A model generated the notes under the pieces. The model saw only the letters and a program-made list of their open reading frames with translations. It ran no database searches and had not been told where the DNA came from. The position numbers were made by a program, and so were the translations under genes. Positions 53,652 to 63,775 of a DNA stretch of 64,000 nucleotides are shown in pieces (within the stretch, counting starts at the first letter, position 1; every line of letters begins with the position of its first letter). This DNA is from Acidovorax sp. YS12. GTDB taxonomy: Bacteria; Pseudomonadota; Gammaproteobacteria; Burkholderiales; Burkholderiaceae_C. The stretch is taken from assembly GCA_021496925.1 (NCBI GenBank), contig CP053915.1:3995501-4059500 (forward strand), read 5' to 3'.

Positions 53652-54733
53652 CGGCACCAGAAGCCATCCTTGTCCTGCCCCACCTGCGCATCCAGAACGC
53701 CAATGCCATCGCCAGTCCGCTCACACACGGCTTCCCGTCCATCACCGCCTTCACCGGGTTGATGTGGGCGCTGGAGCGCAAGCTGGCGCAGGTCGGCATA
53801 CCGCTGCGCCTGCAAGGCGTGGGTGTGGTGTGCCACGACCACCAGGAGCAAGTCACGCAGGGCTATGTGCGCAGCTTCAACCTGACGCGCAACCCGGTGG
53901 ACAAAGACGGCAGCACCGCCGCCATCGTGGAGGAAGGCCGCATGCACCTGCAACTGACGCTGGTGCTGGCCGTATCCGAAAAACTGCCGCCCGGCGCACC
54001 TGCGGCGCTGGTGCAGGGCAACGACGCCCAACTGGCCGACTGGGCGCAGATCACGGGCGACACGCTGGCCGGCATGCGCGTAGCCGGTGGGAGCGTGCTG
54101 CCTTCGCGCCCCGTGCCGGGCAAGCGGGTGCGGCCGTGGATGGCCATCGTGCCCGAAGACCCCGTGGCCGCCGAAAAAGCGTTCCGCCAATGGCGCCGGC
54201 AGTGGCTGCCCGGCTTTGCCCTGGTGGGGCGTGACGACCTGCTGGCCCAGCGCCTGCGGCACCTGCGTGGCACCCGGCCCGACGCCACGCTGCTGGACGC
54301 CTGGCTGCACGCAGCACGCTTCAACCACCAACCACTGCCCGGCGCAGACGGCGCACCCGTGCCCCATGGCCAGGTGCGCTGGGGCGACCCGTTGCGCCCC
54401 AAGGGCAGCGGCTGGGTGGTGCCCATCCCCGTCGGCTATGCCGCCCTCACGCCCCAGGCGCATGCCGCAGGCGCGGTGCGCAATGCGCGCGATGCCTCGG
54501 TGCCCCTGCGGTTCGTGGAGTCGGTCTATTCGCTGGGCGAATGGATCAGTCCGCACCGCCTGAGCAGCTTGGCGCAACTGTTGTGGCACGCTGAAACCGA
54601 CGCCGCCCAAGGCCTGTACCGATGCCGCAATGGCTACCAGTCCCCGCTGGAGGCAACAACGCCCATGGATGCCAATGGCCCATCCGACACGCCGGACGAA
54701 TGGGACGCCGCCGAGGCCTATGACTACACCTGA
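53648..54733 (+). CDS. csy2: Csy complex subunit Csy2 (Cas5f)
   Basis: 361 aa. It begins APEAILVLPHLRIQNANAIASPLTHGFPSITAFTGLMWALERKL, the hallmark of Cas5f, and includes a RAMP-type core with a long insertion. It caps the 5' end of the crRNA with Csy1. The ATGA overlap with csy1 implies coupled translation; csy3 follows after 56 bp. Confidence 0.95.
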   Translation: MTAPEAILVLPHLRIQNANAIASPLTHGFPSITAFTGLMWALERKLAQVGIPLRLQGVGVVCHDHQEQVTQGYVRSFNLTRNPVDKDGSTAAIVEEGRMHLQLTLVLAVSEKLPPGAPAALVQGNDAQLADWAQITGDTLAGMRVAGGSVLPSRPVPGKRVRPWMAIVPEDPVAAEKAFRQWRRQWLPGFALVGRDDLLAQRLRHLRGTRPDATLLDAWLHAARFNHQPLPGADGAPVPHGQVRWGDPLRPKGSGWVVPIPVGYAALTPQAHAAGAVRNARDASVPLRFVESVYSLGEWISPHRLSSLAQLLWHAETDAAQGLYRCRNGYQSPLEATTPMDANGPSDTPDEWDAAEAYDYT

Positions 54734-54789
54734 GCCGGCATCTGCCCATTCGCATTCAACACCCACAGAATTTCTCAAGGATCGACACC

Positions 54790-55815
54790 ATGACCGACAA
54801 ACTCACCACCGCCTCCGTCCTGGCCTTCGAGCGCAAGCTGGACCCGTCCGACGCCGTGTTCCACGCCGGCCGCTGGGAGGAGCGGGCCCAGTCGCACGCC
54901 TGGCGGCCCGTCTCCATCCAGACCAAATCCGTGCGCGGCACCATCAGCAACCGGCGCAAGGCCAAAGACCAGGATCCTGCCAAGCTGGACGCTGCCATCG
55001 AGAACCCCAACCTGCAAACCGTGGACGTGGCCGCCTTGCATCCGGAGGCCGACACGCTCAAGGTGCAATTCACGCTGCGCATGCTGGGCGGTGCAGGCAC
55101 GCCATCGGCCTGCAACAGCGCGGCCTACCAGGCCAAGCTGCAGGCCACCGTGCAAGGCTATGTGCAGCAGCACGGCTTTGGCGCGCTGGCCCTGCGATAC
55201 GCCGCCAATCTGGCCAATGGCCGGTTTCTGTGGCGCAACCGCGTAGGCGCAGAAAGTGTGCAAGTCATAGTCGAGCGGATGCAGGACGGCAAGGCCGTGA
55301 ATGAATGGTCTTTTGACGCCCTGGCGCTTGATACACGTGCGGTAGATGCTATCAATACGGAAGCAAAAGGTGTGACTGAACTGGGCCAGGCCATTGCGGC
55401 CGGGCTGGCAGGTTCGGCACATGTGCTGCTGCGGGTGACAGCCTTTGTGCGCCAGGGCGCGGGGCAAGAGGTATTCCCCTCGCAAGAGCTGATACTGGAT
55501 AAAAGCAGCGCGGGCAAAAGCAAGACGCTGTACCAGGTAAGCGGCGTGGCCGCCATTCACTCGCAAAAAATCGGCAATGCCATCCGCACCATCGACACCT
55601 GGTACATCGGAGCCGACGAATTGGGTCCGATCGCGGTGGAGCCCTACGGCTCCGTCACCACCCAGGGCAAGGCTTACCGCCAGCCCAAGCAGAAACTGGA
55701 CTTCTACACCCTGCTGGACAACTGGTTGCTGAAGGACCAGGTGCCGCCTGTGGAGCAGCAGCACTTCGTGATGGCCGTGCTCATCCGGGGCGGCGTGTTT
55801 GGTGATGCGAACTGA
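54790..55815 (+). CDS. csy3: Csy complex backbone Csy3 (Cas7f)
   Basis: 341 aa. ASVLAFERKLDPSDAVFHAGRW and VRGTISNRRKAKD are Cas7f signatures; NPNLQTVDVAALHPEADTLKVQFTLRML follows. Six copies normally line the spacer part of a 32-nt guide, each flipping out every sixth base. The 18-nt guide of the crRNA-like RNA would give a shorter backbone. The stop overlaps the csy4 start by one base. Confidence 0.96.
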   Translation: MTDKLTTASVLAFERKLDPSDAVFHAGRWEERAQSHAWRPVSIQTKSVRGTISNRRKAKDQDPAKLDAAIENPNLQTVDVAALHPEADTLKVQFTLRMLGGAGTPSACNSAAYQAKLQATVQGYVQQHGFGALALRYAANLANGRFLWRNRVGAESVQVIVERMQDGKAVNEWSFDALALDTRAVDAINTEAKGVTELGQAIAAGLAGSAHVLLRVTAFVRQGAGQEVFPSQELILDKSSAGKSKTLYQVSGVAAIHSQKIGNAIRTIDTWYIGADELGPIAVEPYGSVTTQGKAYRQPKQKLDFYTLLDNWLLKDQVPPVEQQHFVMAVLIRGGVFGDAN

Positions 55816-56396
55816 TGACCATGACCACGCACTACATCGACATCACCCTGCTGCCCGACCCGGAGTTCAGCCATGCGCACTTGCTGGGCGCGTTGGTGGC
55901 CAAGCTGCACCGTGCGCTGGTGCAGCATGGGGCGGGCGATATTGGAGTGAGCTTTCCGCAGCACGTGGATGCCCCCCGGCACCGGCGTACCCTGGGAAAA
56001 GTGCTACGGCTGCATGGCAGCGAGCAAGCATTGCCGACCCTGATGGCGCAGGACTGGCTCAGGGGCATGCGCGACCATGTGGCGCTTGCGCCGCTGGCGG
56101 CCGCACCGCCAGACGCTCCCCACCGGCTGGTGCTGCGCCGCCAGTTCAAGACCAACGCTGAGCGCCTGCGCCGCCGCCGCATGCTGCGCAAGGGCGAAAC
56201 CGCTGAACAGGCCGCAGCCGCCATCCCCGACAGCGTGGAGCGTACCCCTGACCTACCGTATGCGCAATTGCGCAGCAGCAGCACGGGCCAGCCGTTTTGC
56301 CTGTTCGTGGCCCACGGCCCGATTCTCGAAAGTGCCTTGGCTGGGCGTTTCAACACCTACGGCCTGGGCCCGCAGGCCAGCGTTCCCTGGTTCTGA
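55815..56396 (+). CDS. cas6f: CRISPR RNA endonuclease Cas6f (Csy4)
   Basis: 193 aa. It begins THYIDITLLPDPEFSHAHLLGALVAKLHRALVQ, with the candidate catalytic His near residue 32, then IGVSFPQH. The arginine-rich helix is NAERLRRRRMLRKGETAEQAA, and the C-terminal GRFNTYGLG block holds the Tyr used in Csy4 chemistry. It cleaves pre-crRNA after the repeat stem and stays bound to the hairpin. The array repeat stem CTGCC/GGCAG is exactly the Csy4-type substrate. Confidence 0.96.
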   Translation: MTMTTHYIDITLLPDPEFSHAHLLGALVAKLHRALVQHGAGDIGVSFPQHVDAPRHRRTLGKVLRLHGSEQALPTLMAQDWLRGMRDHVALAPLAAAPPDAPHRLVLRRQFKTNAERLRRRRMLRKGETAEQAAAAIPDSVERTPDLPYAQLRSSSTGQPFCLFVAHGPILESALAGRFNTYGLGPQASVPWF

Positions 56397-56429
56397 CCCT
56401 TTTTTCTCACGCTGCTGGAAGACTATATG

Positions 56430-56442
56430 AATCAATAGGTTA
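56430..56442 (+). promoter_or_regulatory. IHF consensus site 1 in leader
   Basis: AATCAATAGGTTA fits WATCAANNNNTTR without mismatch, 84 bp before the first repeat. IHF bends the leader and is needed for spacer integration in type I-E and I-F systems. Confidence 0.65.
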
Positions 56443-56496
56443 CGCGGTAAGTCAAAAATTGGCTGGATGGCTTTGAATGACTCTTTATTCTTTAAT

Positions 56497-56509
56497 AATC
56501 AAAGAGTTG
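56497..56509 (+). promoter_or_regulatory. IHF consensus site 2 in leader
   Basis: AATCAAAGAGTTG also fits WATCAANNNNTTR without mismatch, ending 17 bp before the first repeat. It has the same orientation as site 1, 67 bp away. Confidence 0.65.
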
Positions 56510-56525
56510 GATGCATGAGAACGAG

Positions 56526-57934
56526 GTTCGCTGCCGGATAGGCAGCTCAGAAAGTCCTGGCGCAATCCCGGCGCGCACCGTCAACGTTCGCTGCCGGATA
56601 GGCAGCTCAGAAATTTTCCAGCTCATTGAGCTTCGCCGTGTCCTTGTTCGCTGCCGGATAGGCAGCTCAGAAATCGAAGTCATGGCCGCCGAAGCTGTGA
56701 TCTACGTTCGCTGCCGGATAGGCAGCTCAGAAAACCAGGAACCGCGACGGCAGCCCCGGCAAGGAGTTCGCTGCCGGATAGGCAGCTCAGAAACGCGAAA
56801 GCCTGGATGCCGAAGTAGCCGGCCAGTTCGCTGCCGGATAGGCAGCTCAGAAAAAGGCCCAGGCCACTCCGAAAACCATGGATTTGTTCGCTGCCGGATA
56901 GGCAGCTCAGAAATCCGTCTCGCCCGATGAATGGTGGCTGATTGGGTTCGCTGCCGGATAGGCAGCTCAGAAAATCGACCGCGTGACGCGCGGCGCCGTC
57001 GTCGTGTTCGCTGCCGGATAGGCAGCTCAGAAAACCTCCAGCTCTGTCACGTCAAAAACCACCTGGTTCGCTGCCGGATAGGCAGCTCAGAAACGAGCCC
57101 GTGCCAGACCGCCCAGCCATGCCCACGTTCGCTGCCGGATAGGCAGCTCAGAAACATTTCGCCCGTTTTGGCCCCTCTGGGCGCCCGTTCGCTGCCGGAT
57201 AGGCAGCTCAGAAAAAGCGGGCGCAAGCCAAGGAAGGCAGTGCAGCGTTCGCTGCCGGATAGGCAGCTCAGAAAAAGTCCATGCGGCTGAGTGGGCGCGT
57301 GGTCCTGTTCGCTGCCGGATAGGCAGCTCAGAAAACGATGTCGGCGGCCTGGCCGGTTGTGTGGTCGTTCGCTGCCGGATAGGCAGCTCAGAAAAGAAGG
57401 CGACAGCCACTTACATCAGCAACGCCGTTCGCTGCCGGATAGGCAGCTCAGAAAAGGCTGTGGGTGGCGTTCGTCGGCGACCCATCGTTCGCTGCCGGAT
57501 AGGCAGCTCAGAAAATCCTGGGCTACAAGCCGCACACGATCCGCGTGTTCGCTGCCGGATAGGCAGCTCAGAAAATCACGCGCCCACTGGCGGTGGCCTG
57601 CAAGAAGTTCGCTGCCGGATAGGCAGCTCAGAAAAGCCAGGCCATCACCAAGACGATGCGCGAGAGGTTCGCTGCCGGATAGGCAGCTCAGAAATTGCCG
57701 TCCCAGTTGGTCAGGCCGGTGAGTTCGTTCGCTGCCGGATAGGCAGCTCAGAAATTGCCGTCCCAGTTGGTCAGGCCGGTGAGTTCGTTCGCTGCCGGAT
57801 AGGCAGCTCAGAAATGAGTCGGAGCTTTACGCGATTGATACTGCGCGTTCGCTGCCGGATAGGCAGCTCAGAAAAGAGGGACGCGGCCATGGTTGCGTGG
57901 CGATTCGTTCGCTGCCGGATAGGCAGCTCAGAAA
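56526..57934 (+). CRISPR. type I-F CRISPR array, leader-proximal part (24 repeats)
   Basis: 24 identical 28-bp repeats, each starting GTTCG, with the hairpin CTGCC-GGATA-GGCAG and the tag CTCAGAAA. Spacers are 32 bp except the tenth (57094-57126), which is 33 bp. Repeat 24 is at 57907-57934; the spacer after it is split by the IS element and resumes at 59115. Spacers 20 and 21 are the same sequence. The repeat belongs to the Cas6f/Csy4 class. The array lies 129 bp downstream of csy4. Confidence 0.99.
57695..57786 (+). repeat. duplicated spacer-repeat unit in the array
   Basis: Spacer 20 (57695-57726) and spacer 21 (57755-57786) have the same 32 bases, beginning TTGCCGTCCCAGTTGG. A 60-bp tandem duplication by recombination or replication slippage between repeats is the simplest origin. 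Confidence 0.97.
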
Positions 57935-57951
57935 TCTGCACGCACCAACTA

Positions 57952-59114
57952 GTGTCGTGAGTTAGAAGTTCGTTGAACTAATCGAAGATGGCCGAATCGA
58001 TCGTGTACCGTATGCACACGACGAGGCGGCCATGCGAGGAAGACCCAAGGCAGAACTGGTGCTGAGCGAAACCGAGCGCGAGCAGCTCACAGCGCTGACG
58101 CTGCGGCGCAAGACCGCGCAGGCGCTGGCGTTGCGCGCTCGCATTGTTCTGGCCTGCGCCGAAGGCGTGGACAACCAGGTGGTTGCAAGCCGCCAGCGCG
58201 TGACGCAGCAGACGGTTTCGAAGTGGCGCGCCCGATTCGTCGAGCATCGGCTGGACGGACTGCTGGACGCCCCTCGGCCTGGCGCACCGCGAACGATTGA
58301 CGACGCGCGGGTCGACGCCGTAATCGCCAAGACGCTGGAGAGCGTTCCCGATGCGGCGACGCATTGGAGCACCCGCACCATGGCGCGCGAAACCGGCATG
58401 TCGCAAACGGCGGTGTCTCGCATCTGGCGCGCATTCGGACTCCAGCCTCATCGCCAAGAGACCTTCAAGCTCTCCAGCGATCCCCTGTTTGTGGAGAAGG
58501 TGCGCGACATCGTCGGGTTGTATCTGGACCCGCCGCTCATGGCCATGGTCCTGTGCGTGGACGAGAAGAGTCAAATTCAGGCACTCGATCGCACGCAGCC
58601 CCTGCTGCCCCTGGCCCCGGGCATCCCCGAGCGGCGTACCCACGACTACGAGCGCCACGGCACGACCACGCTCTTCGCGGCGTTGGACATTGCCACCGGG
58701 TCCGTCATCGGGGACTTGCATCGCCGCCATCGAAGCGCGGAGTTCCTGCAGTTCCTGCGCACCATCGAGGCCAACGTGCCGGCGGTGCTGGACATCCACC
58801 TCGTGATGGACAACTACGGAACACACAAGACTCCTGCCATCAGAAGCTGGCTTGCCCGGCATGCGCGCTTTCACGTGCACTTCACCCCGACCTCTGCGTC
58901 CTGGCTGAACCAGGTCGAGCGCTGGTTCTCCACCCTGACGCAAAAGTACATCCGCCGCGGCACTCATCGCTCCACACGACAACTCGAACAGGCGATCAGG
59001 CACTACATCAAGAACAACAATGACCACCCGAAGCCGTTCGTGTGGTCCAAGACCGCCGACGACATCCTCGCGAGCGTCGAGAGATTTTGTTTGCGAACTT
59101 CTAACTCACGACAC
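57952..59114 (+). mobile_element. IS630-family insertion sequence inside a CRISPR spacer
   Basis: 1163 bp bounded by perfect 21-bp terminal inverted repeats (57952-57972, starting GTGTCGTGAGTT, and 59094-59114), with a duplicated TA at 57950-57951 and 59115-59116. The 15 bp before the left TA, one TA and the 15 bp after the right TA rejoin to a normal 32-bp spacer. The perfect ends and intact transposase indicate a recent insertion. It has the same orientation as the array. Confidence 0.97.
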
Positions 59115-59117
59115 TAG
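58032..59117 (+). CDS. IS630-family transposase
   Basis: 361 aa. Two N-terminal HTH regions (for example QRVTQQTVSKWRARFVEHRLDGL, and MSQTAVSRIWRAFGL) precede the DDE catalytic domain. The catalytic residues appear intact in LCVDEKSQIQALDR (D), LVMDNYGTHK (D) and PTSASWLNQVERWF (E). The reading frame runs through the right inverted repeat. Its TAG stop is made of the duplicated target TA plus a G from the spacer. Confidence 0.96.
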   Translation: MRGRPKAELVLSETEREQLTALTLRRKTAQALALRARIVLACAEGVDNQVVASRQRVTQQTVSKWRARFVEHRLDGLLDAPRPGAPRTIDDARVDAVIAKTLESVPDAATHWSTRTMARETGMSQTAVSRIWRAFGLQPHRQETFKLSSDPLFVEKVRDIVGLYLDPPLMAMVLCVDEKSQIQALDRTQPLLPLAPGIPERRTHDYERHGTTTLFAALDIATGSVIGDLHRRHRSAEFLQFLRTIEANVPAVLDIHLVMDNYGTHKTPAIRSWLARHARFHVHFTPTSASWLNQVERWFSTLTQKYIRRGTHRSTRQLEQAIRHYIKNNNDHPKPFVWSKTADDILASVERFCLRTSNSRH

Positions 59118-59131
59118 ATAGCGTCGAGCGC

Positions 59132-61021
59132 GTTCGCTGCCGGATAGGCAGCTCAGAAATATGCCATCCGAAGGGCAGAGGAAGGCGTCGTGTTCGCTGC
59201 CGGATAGGCAGCTCAGAAATCATGGCGGTTAGGCAACGCGCTCGCCCGCGATGTTCGCTGCCGGATAGGCAGCTCAGAAAGTCACGTTTCCTGTGACGGG
59301 AGCCGAGAACCGGTTCGCTGCCGGATAGGCAGCTCAGAAAGGGCTTCACCCTGAACCCGAACCCAGGAAGTTGTTCGCTGCCGGATAGGCAGCTCAGAAA
59401 TTGGGGCAATGCTCAGGCGCTGCGCTACACCCGTTCGCTGCCGGATAGGCAGCTCAGAAATCTTCCAGCTCAAGCCAGCGGTCAATGATCCTGTTCGCTG
59501 CCGGATAGGCAGCTCAGAAAAGATCCAGATTGCGAGCGGTAGCGGCATGGTCGTTCGCTGCCGGATAGGCAGCTCAGAAAAACTGGAAAGACCTGTTCGC
59601 GCGCTTCCCCGAGTTCGCTGCCGGATAGGCAGCTCAGAAAGTGGTGAGCAACGGCCAGACCATCAACTGCGCGTTCGCTGCCGGATAGGCAGCTCAGAAA
59701 ATCCCGGGCGAATTGAAGCGCCGCTGCCCCCAGTTCGCTGCCGGATAGGCAGCTCAGAAACGCCACGCCAGCGACCTGCCTGCGCTCGACGTGTTCGCTG
59801 CCGGATAGGCAGCTCAGAAAGACACGTGCGCCAGCATGCAGGCCCTGGGCGAGTTCGCTGCCGGATAGGCAGCTCAGAAAGCCTCGGCTTCGTCGGTGGG
59901 CACGGCCTCGATGTTCGCTGCCGGATAGGCAGCTCAGAAAGCCGTCGAGAGCGCTATGGCATCGGGCAACGCGTTCGCTGCCGGATAGGCAGCTCAGAAA
60001 GACGTGCTGCTGCGCGTGACGCGCGGCGCGCAGTTCGCTGCCGGATAGGCAGCTCAGAAAAGTCGCAGCCCAGCCAGGCGGCGCGGATCAGCGTTCGCTG
60101 CCGGATAGGCAGCTCAGAAAGTTGAGCGCCTGCGCCAGCGAGTTTCGCTGCAGTTCGCTGCCGGATAGGCAGCTCAGAAAAAGGACACACGACCACCTTG
60201 GACAGGTTGCGCGTTCGCTGCCGGATAGGCAGCTCAGAAACTCTCGCTTGGCTTCCTGGGCGGCTTCGTGCTTGTTCGCTGCCGGATAGGCAGCTCAGAA
60301 ATGCTGGACGATAGCGACTTTGCTGCATGCTGGGTTCGCTGCCGGATAGGCAGCTCAGAAAACCAGATCAACACCGAATGGGTGGAGAAGTACGTTCGCT
60401 GCCGGATAGGCAGCTCAGAAAAGCCTCATGGGCCTGGACCCCGCCGCGCTGCCGTTCGCTGCCGGATAGGCAGCTCAGAAAAGCGGCCCACGGCACGGCG
60501 CACCATCGTGCTGGTTCGCTGCCGGATAGGCAGCTCAGAAAATGATCGTGGCGATCGCCGTCAGCAGCATCAGGTTCGCTGCCGGATAGGCAGCTCAGAA
60601 AAAGGGCAACATCACGCTGCACACCTACGACGGGTTCGCTGCCGGATAGGCAGCTCAGAAAGTCAGGGCTTTTGCCCAGTAGATCGCGGAGATGTTCGCT
60701 GCCGGATAGGCAGCTCAGAAACTAACGGGAAGCGACAGCAGGCACAAGCATGGGTTCGCTGCCGGATAGGCAGCTCAGAAAACAGCGCCCACACCTTGCG
60801 CTCGCGCGGGCTTGTTCGCTGCCGGATAGGCAGCTCAGAAAATGTTCTGGATCAGCGTGGCCTTCTGCACGCCGTTCGCTGCCGGATAGGCAGCTCAGAA
60901 ATCACCGCGCGCTGGATCATCACGCGCACCGTGGTTCGCTGCCGGATAGGCAGCTCAGAAAAGCAGCGGCCAAAGCTTGCGCTTGTCGATGCTGTTCGCT
61001 GCCGTATAGGCAGCCCAGACG
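59132..61021 (+). CRISPR. type I-F CRISPR array, leader-distal part (32 repeats)
   Basis: Continuation of the same array: repeats 25-56 with the same 28-bp sequence. Spacers are 32 bp except two of 33 bp (59220-59252 and 60241-60273). The last repeat (60994-61021) differs: its loop is GTATA rather than GGATA and its end reads CCCAGACG, the degenerate terminal repeat expected at the trailer end. The full array has 56 repeats and 55 spacers. This part has lost direct connection to the leader through the IS. Confidence 0.99.
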
Positions 61022-61081
61022 GGAGGGTTCTAGCTACCGCGCAAAGGTTGCCTCCAGAACTGTCCCCGACCCCCAGGCTTC

Positions 61082-62131
<1,050 letters not shown>

Positions 62132-62146
62132 CGCGGGGCGCTGCGG

Positions 62147-62719
62147 TTACTTGGCCAGCGCCTTCAGCGCCAGCTTGATGCCTTCGCTTACGCCCACGTC
62201 GGCCGGCAGGGCCTTGAGGGCAGCGGCGGCCTCCTTGTCGCTGTAGCCCAGGGCCAGCAGCGCCTGCAGGATGTCGGCCTGGCTGTCGTCGACTGCGTGG
62301 GCGCGCGCCCCCATGTCGGCGCCGAGCTTGCCCTTGAGCTCCAGCAGCAGGCGCTCGGCGGTTTTCTTGCCGATGCCGGGCACCTTCACCAGGCGGCCGC
62401 TCTCCTGCAGCGAAATGGCCTGCGCCAGGTCCCGCACGCCCAGGCCCGAGAGGATGGACAGCGCCGTGCGCGGCCCCACGCCGCTGATCTTGATGAGTTC
62501 GCGGAACGCCTGGCGCTCGGGCGCCGTGCCAAAGCCGTAGAGCAGCTGCGCGTCCTCGCGCACGATGAACTGGGTGAGCAGGCCCACGCGCTCGCCCACG
62601 GCGGGCAGGTTGTAGAAGGTGCTCATGGGCACCAGCACCTCGTAGCCCACGCCGTTGCAGTCCACCAAGACCTCGGGGGGGTTCTTTTCCAGCAGCGTGC
62701 CGGTCAATTTGCCTATCAT
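62147..62719 (-). CDS. ruvA: Holliday junction binding protein RuvA
   Basis: 190 aa. N-terminal OB fold (MIGKLTGTLLEKNPPEVLVDCNGVGYEV), two helix-hairpin-helix motifs (LIKISGVGPRTALSILSGL and LVKVPGIGKKTAERLLLEL) and the C-terminal RuvB-contact domain. ATG at 62719 gives the standard start. It is divergent from the PhoH-family gene, so the 49-bp gap must hold or overlap both promoters. Confidence 0.96.
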   Translation of the reverse strand: MIGKLTGTLLEKNPPEVLVDCNGVGYEVLVPMSTFYNLPAVGERVGLLTQFIVREDAQLLYGFGTAPERQAFRELIKISGVGPRTALSILSGLGVRDLAQAISLQESGRLVKVPGIGKKTAERLLLELKGKLGADMGARAHAVDDSQADILQALLALGYSDKEAAAALKALPADVGVSEGIKLALKALAK

Positions 62720-62768
62720 GCGAATCCTTTGCCGCACCTTCGGGCGGCGACCCACGGAATTATCAAGC

Positions 62769-63719
62769 GTGATCCTGCGCCACACCTTCACCCCGCACAA
62801 CAACCTGCGCCTGTCCCACCTGTGCGGCCCGGCCGATGCGCACCTGCGCACCATCGAGCTGGCGCTGCAGGTCAAGATCGCCCACCGGCACGAACAGTTC
62901 AAGGTGGACGGCCCCAAGGCCGCCGCCCAGCAGGCCATGGAGCTGCTGCAGGCGCTGTATGAAATGGCCGACCGCCCGATCCAGGACGACATGCTGCAGC
63001 TCATGCTGGCGGGCGACAGCGCCATGGTCGAGGCCGGGGACGGCGCCCAGGTGCTGCACACGCGCCGCGCCGACCTGCGCGCGCGCACGCCGCGCCAGAG
63101 CGTGTACCTGGACAACATCGCCACGCACGACATCACCTTCGGCATCGGCCCGGCAGGCACGGGCAAGACCTATCTCGCCGTGGCCTGCGCCGTCGATGCG
63201 CTGGAGCGCAGCCAGGTGCAGCGCATCGTGCTCACGCGTCCGGCCGTGGAGGCCGGCGAGCGCCTGGGCTTCCTGCCCGGCGACCTGACGCAGAAGGTGG
63301 ACCCGTACCTGCGCCCGCTGTACGACGCGCTGTACGAGCTGATGGGCTTCGACAAGGTGCAGAAGGCCTTCGAGCGCAACGCGCTGGAGATCGCGCCGCT
63401 GGCCTTCATGCGCGGGCGCACGCTGAACAACGCCTTCGTCATCCTCGACGAGGCGCAGAACACCACGCCCGAGCAGATGAAGATGTTCCTCACGCGCATC
63501 GGCTTCGGCGCCAAGGCCGTGGTCACGGGCGACGTGAGCCAGGTCGATCTGCCCAAGGGCGCCATGAGCGGCCTGGTGGACGCGGAGCGCGTGCTCCAGC
63601 GCGTGCAGGGCATCGCCATCTCGCGCTTCACCAGTGCCGACGTGGTGCGCCACCCGCTGGTGGCGCGCATCGTCGATGCCTACGACGCGCAACGCAGCCG
63701 GCGCAGCCCAGCCGCCTGA
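62769..63719 (+). CDS. ybeZ: PhoH-family ATPase (YbeZ)
   Basis: 316 aa. Walker A GPAGTGKTYLA near residue 121 and Walker B VILDEAQNTTPEQMK near 218. YbeZ partners with the endoribonuclease YbeY in rRNA processing and ribosome quality control. I chose the GTG at 62769, since family N-termini begin close to ILRHTFTP; an ATG at 62718 would run back through the ruvA start. ybeY follows after a palindromic repeat. Confidence 0.9.
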   Translation: MILRHTFTPHNNLRLSHLCGPADAHLRTIELALQVKIAHRHEQFKVDGPKAAAQQAMELLQALYEMADRPIQDDMLQLMLAGDSAMVEAGDGAQVLHTRRADLRARTPRQSVYLDNIATHDITFGIGPAGTGKTYLAVACAVDALERSQVQRIVLTRPAVEAGERLGFLPGDLTQKVDPYLRPLYDALYELMGFDKVQKAFERNALEIAPLAFMRGRTLNNAFVILDEAQNTTPEQMKMFLTRIGFGAKAVVTGDVSQVDLPKGAMSGLVDAERVLQRVQGIAISRFTSADVVRHPLVARIVDAYDAQRSRRSPAA

Positions 63720-63737
63720 TTCTTCTCCCGATTTGAT

Positions 63738-63772
63738 AGCTGCCAGCGCTTGTCTGGCGGGCGCTGGAGGCC
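63738..63772. repeat. short palindromic repeat (SPR), copy 7
   Basis: AGCTGCCAGCGCTTG and GGGCGCTGG arms around TCTGGC, ending GGCC, in the 56-bp gap between ybeZ and ybeY. As in copies 2 and 4 it lies between genes that should be co-expressed. Confidence 0.8.
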
Positions 63773-63775
63773 AAA

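Larger units (their letters stand above)
56397..56525 (+). promoter_or_regulatory. CRISPR leader
   Basis: 129 bp of AT-rich DNA between csy4 and the first repeat. It contains two exact IHF consensus sites and a candidate promoter (TTGAAT at 56473-56478 and AATAAT at 56494-56499, spacing only 15 bp). New spacers should enter at the 56526 end, since the far end of the array carries the degenerate terminal repeat. Confidence 0.8.
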
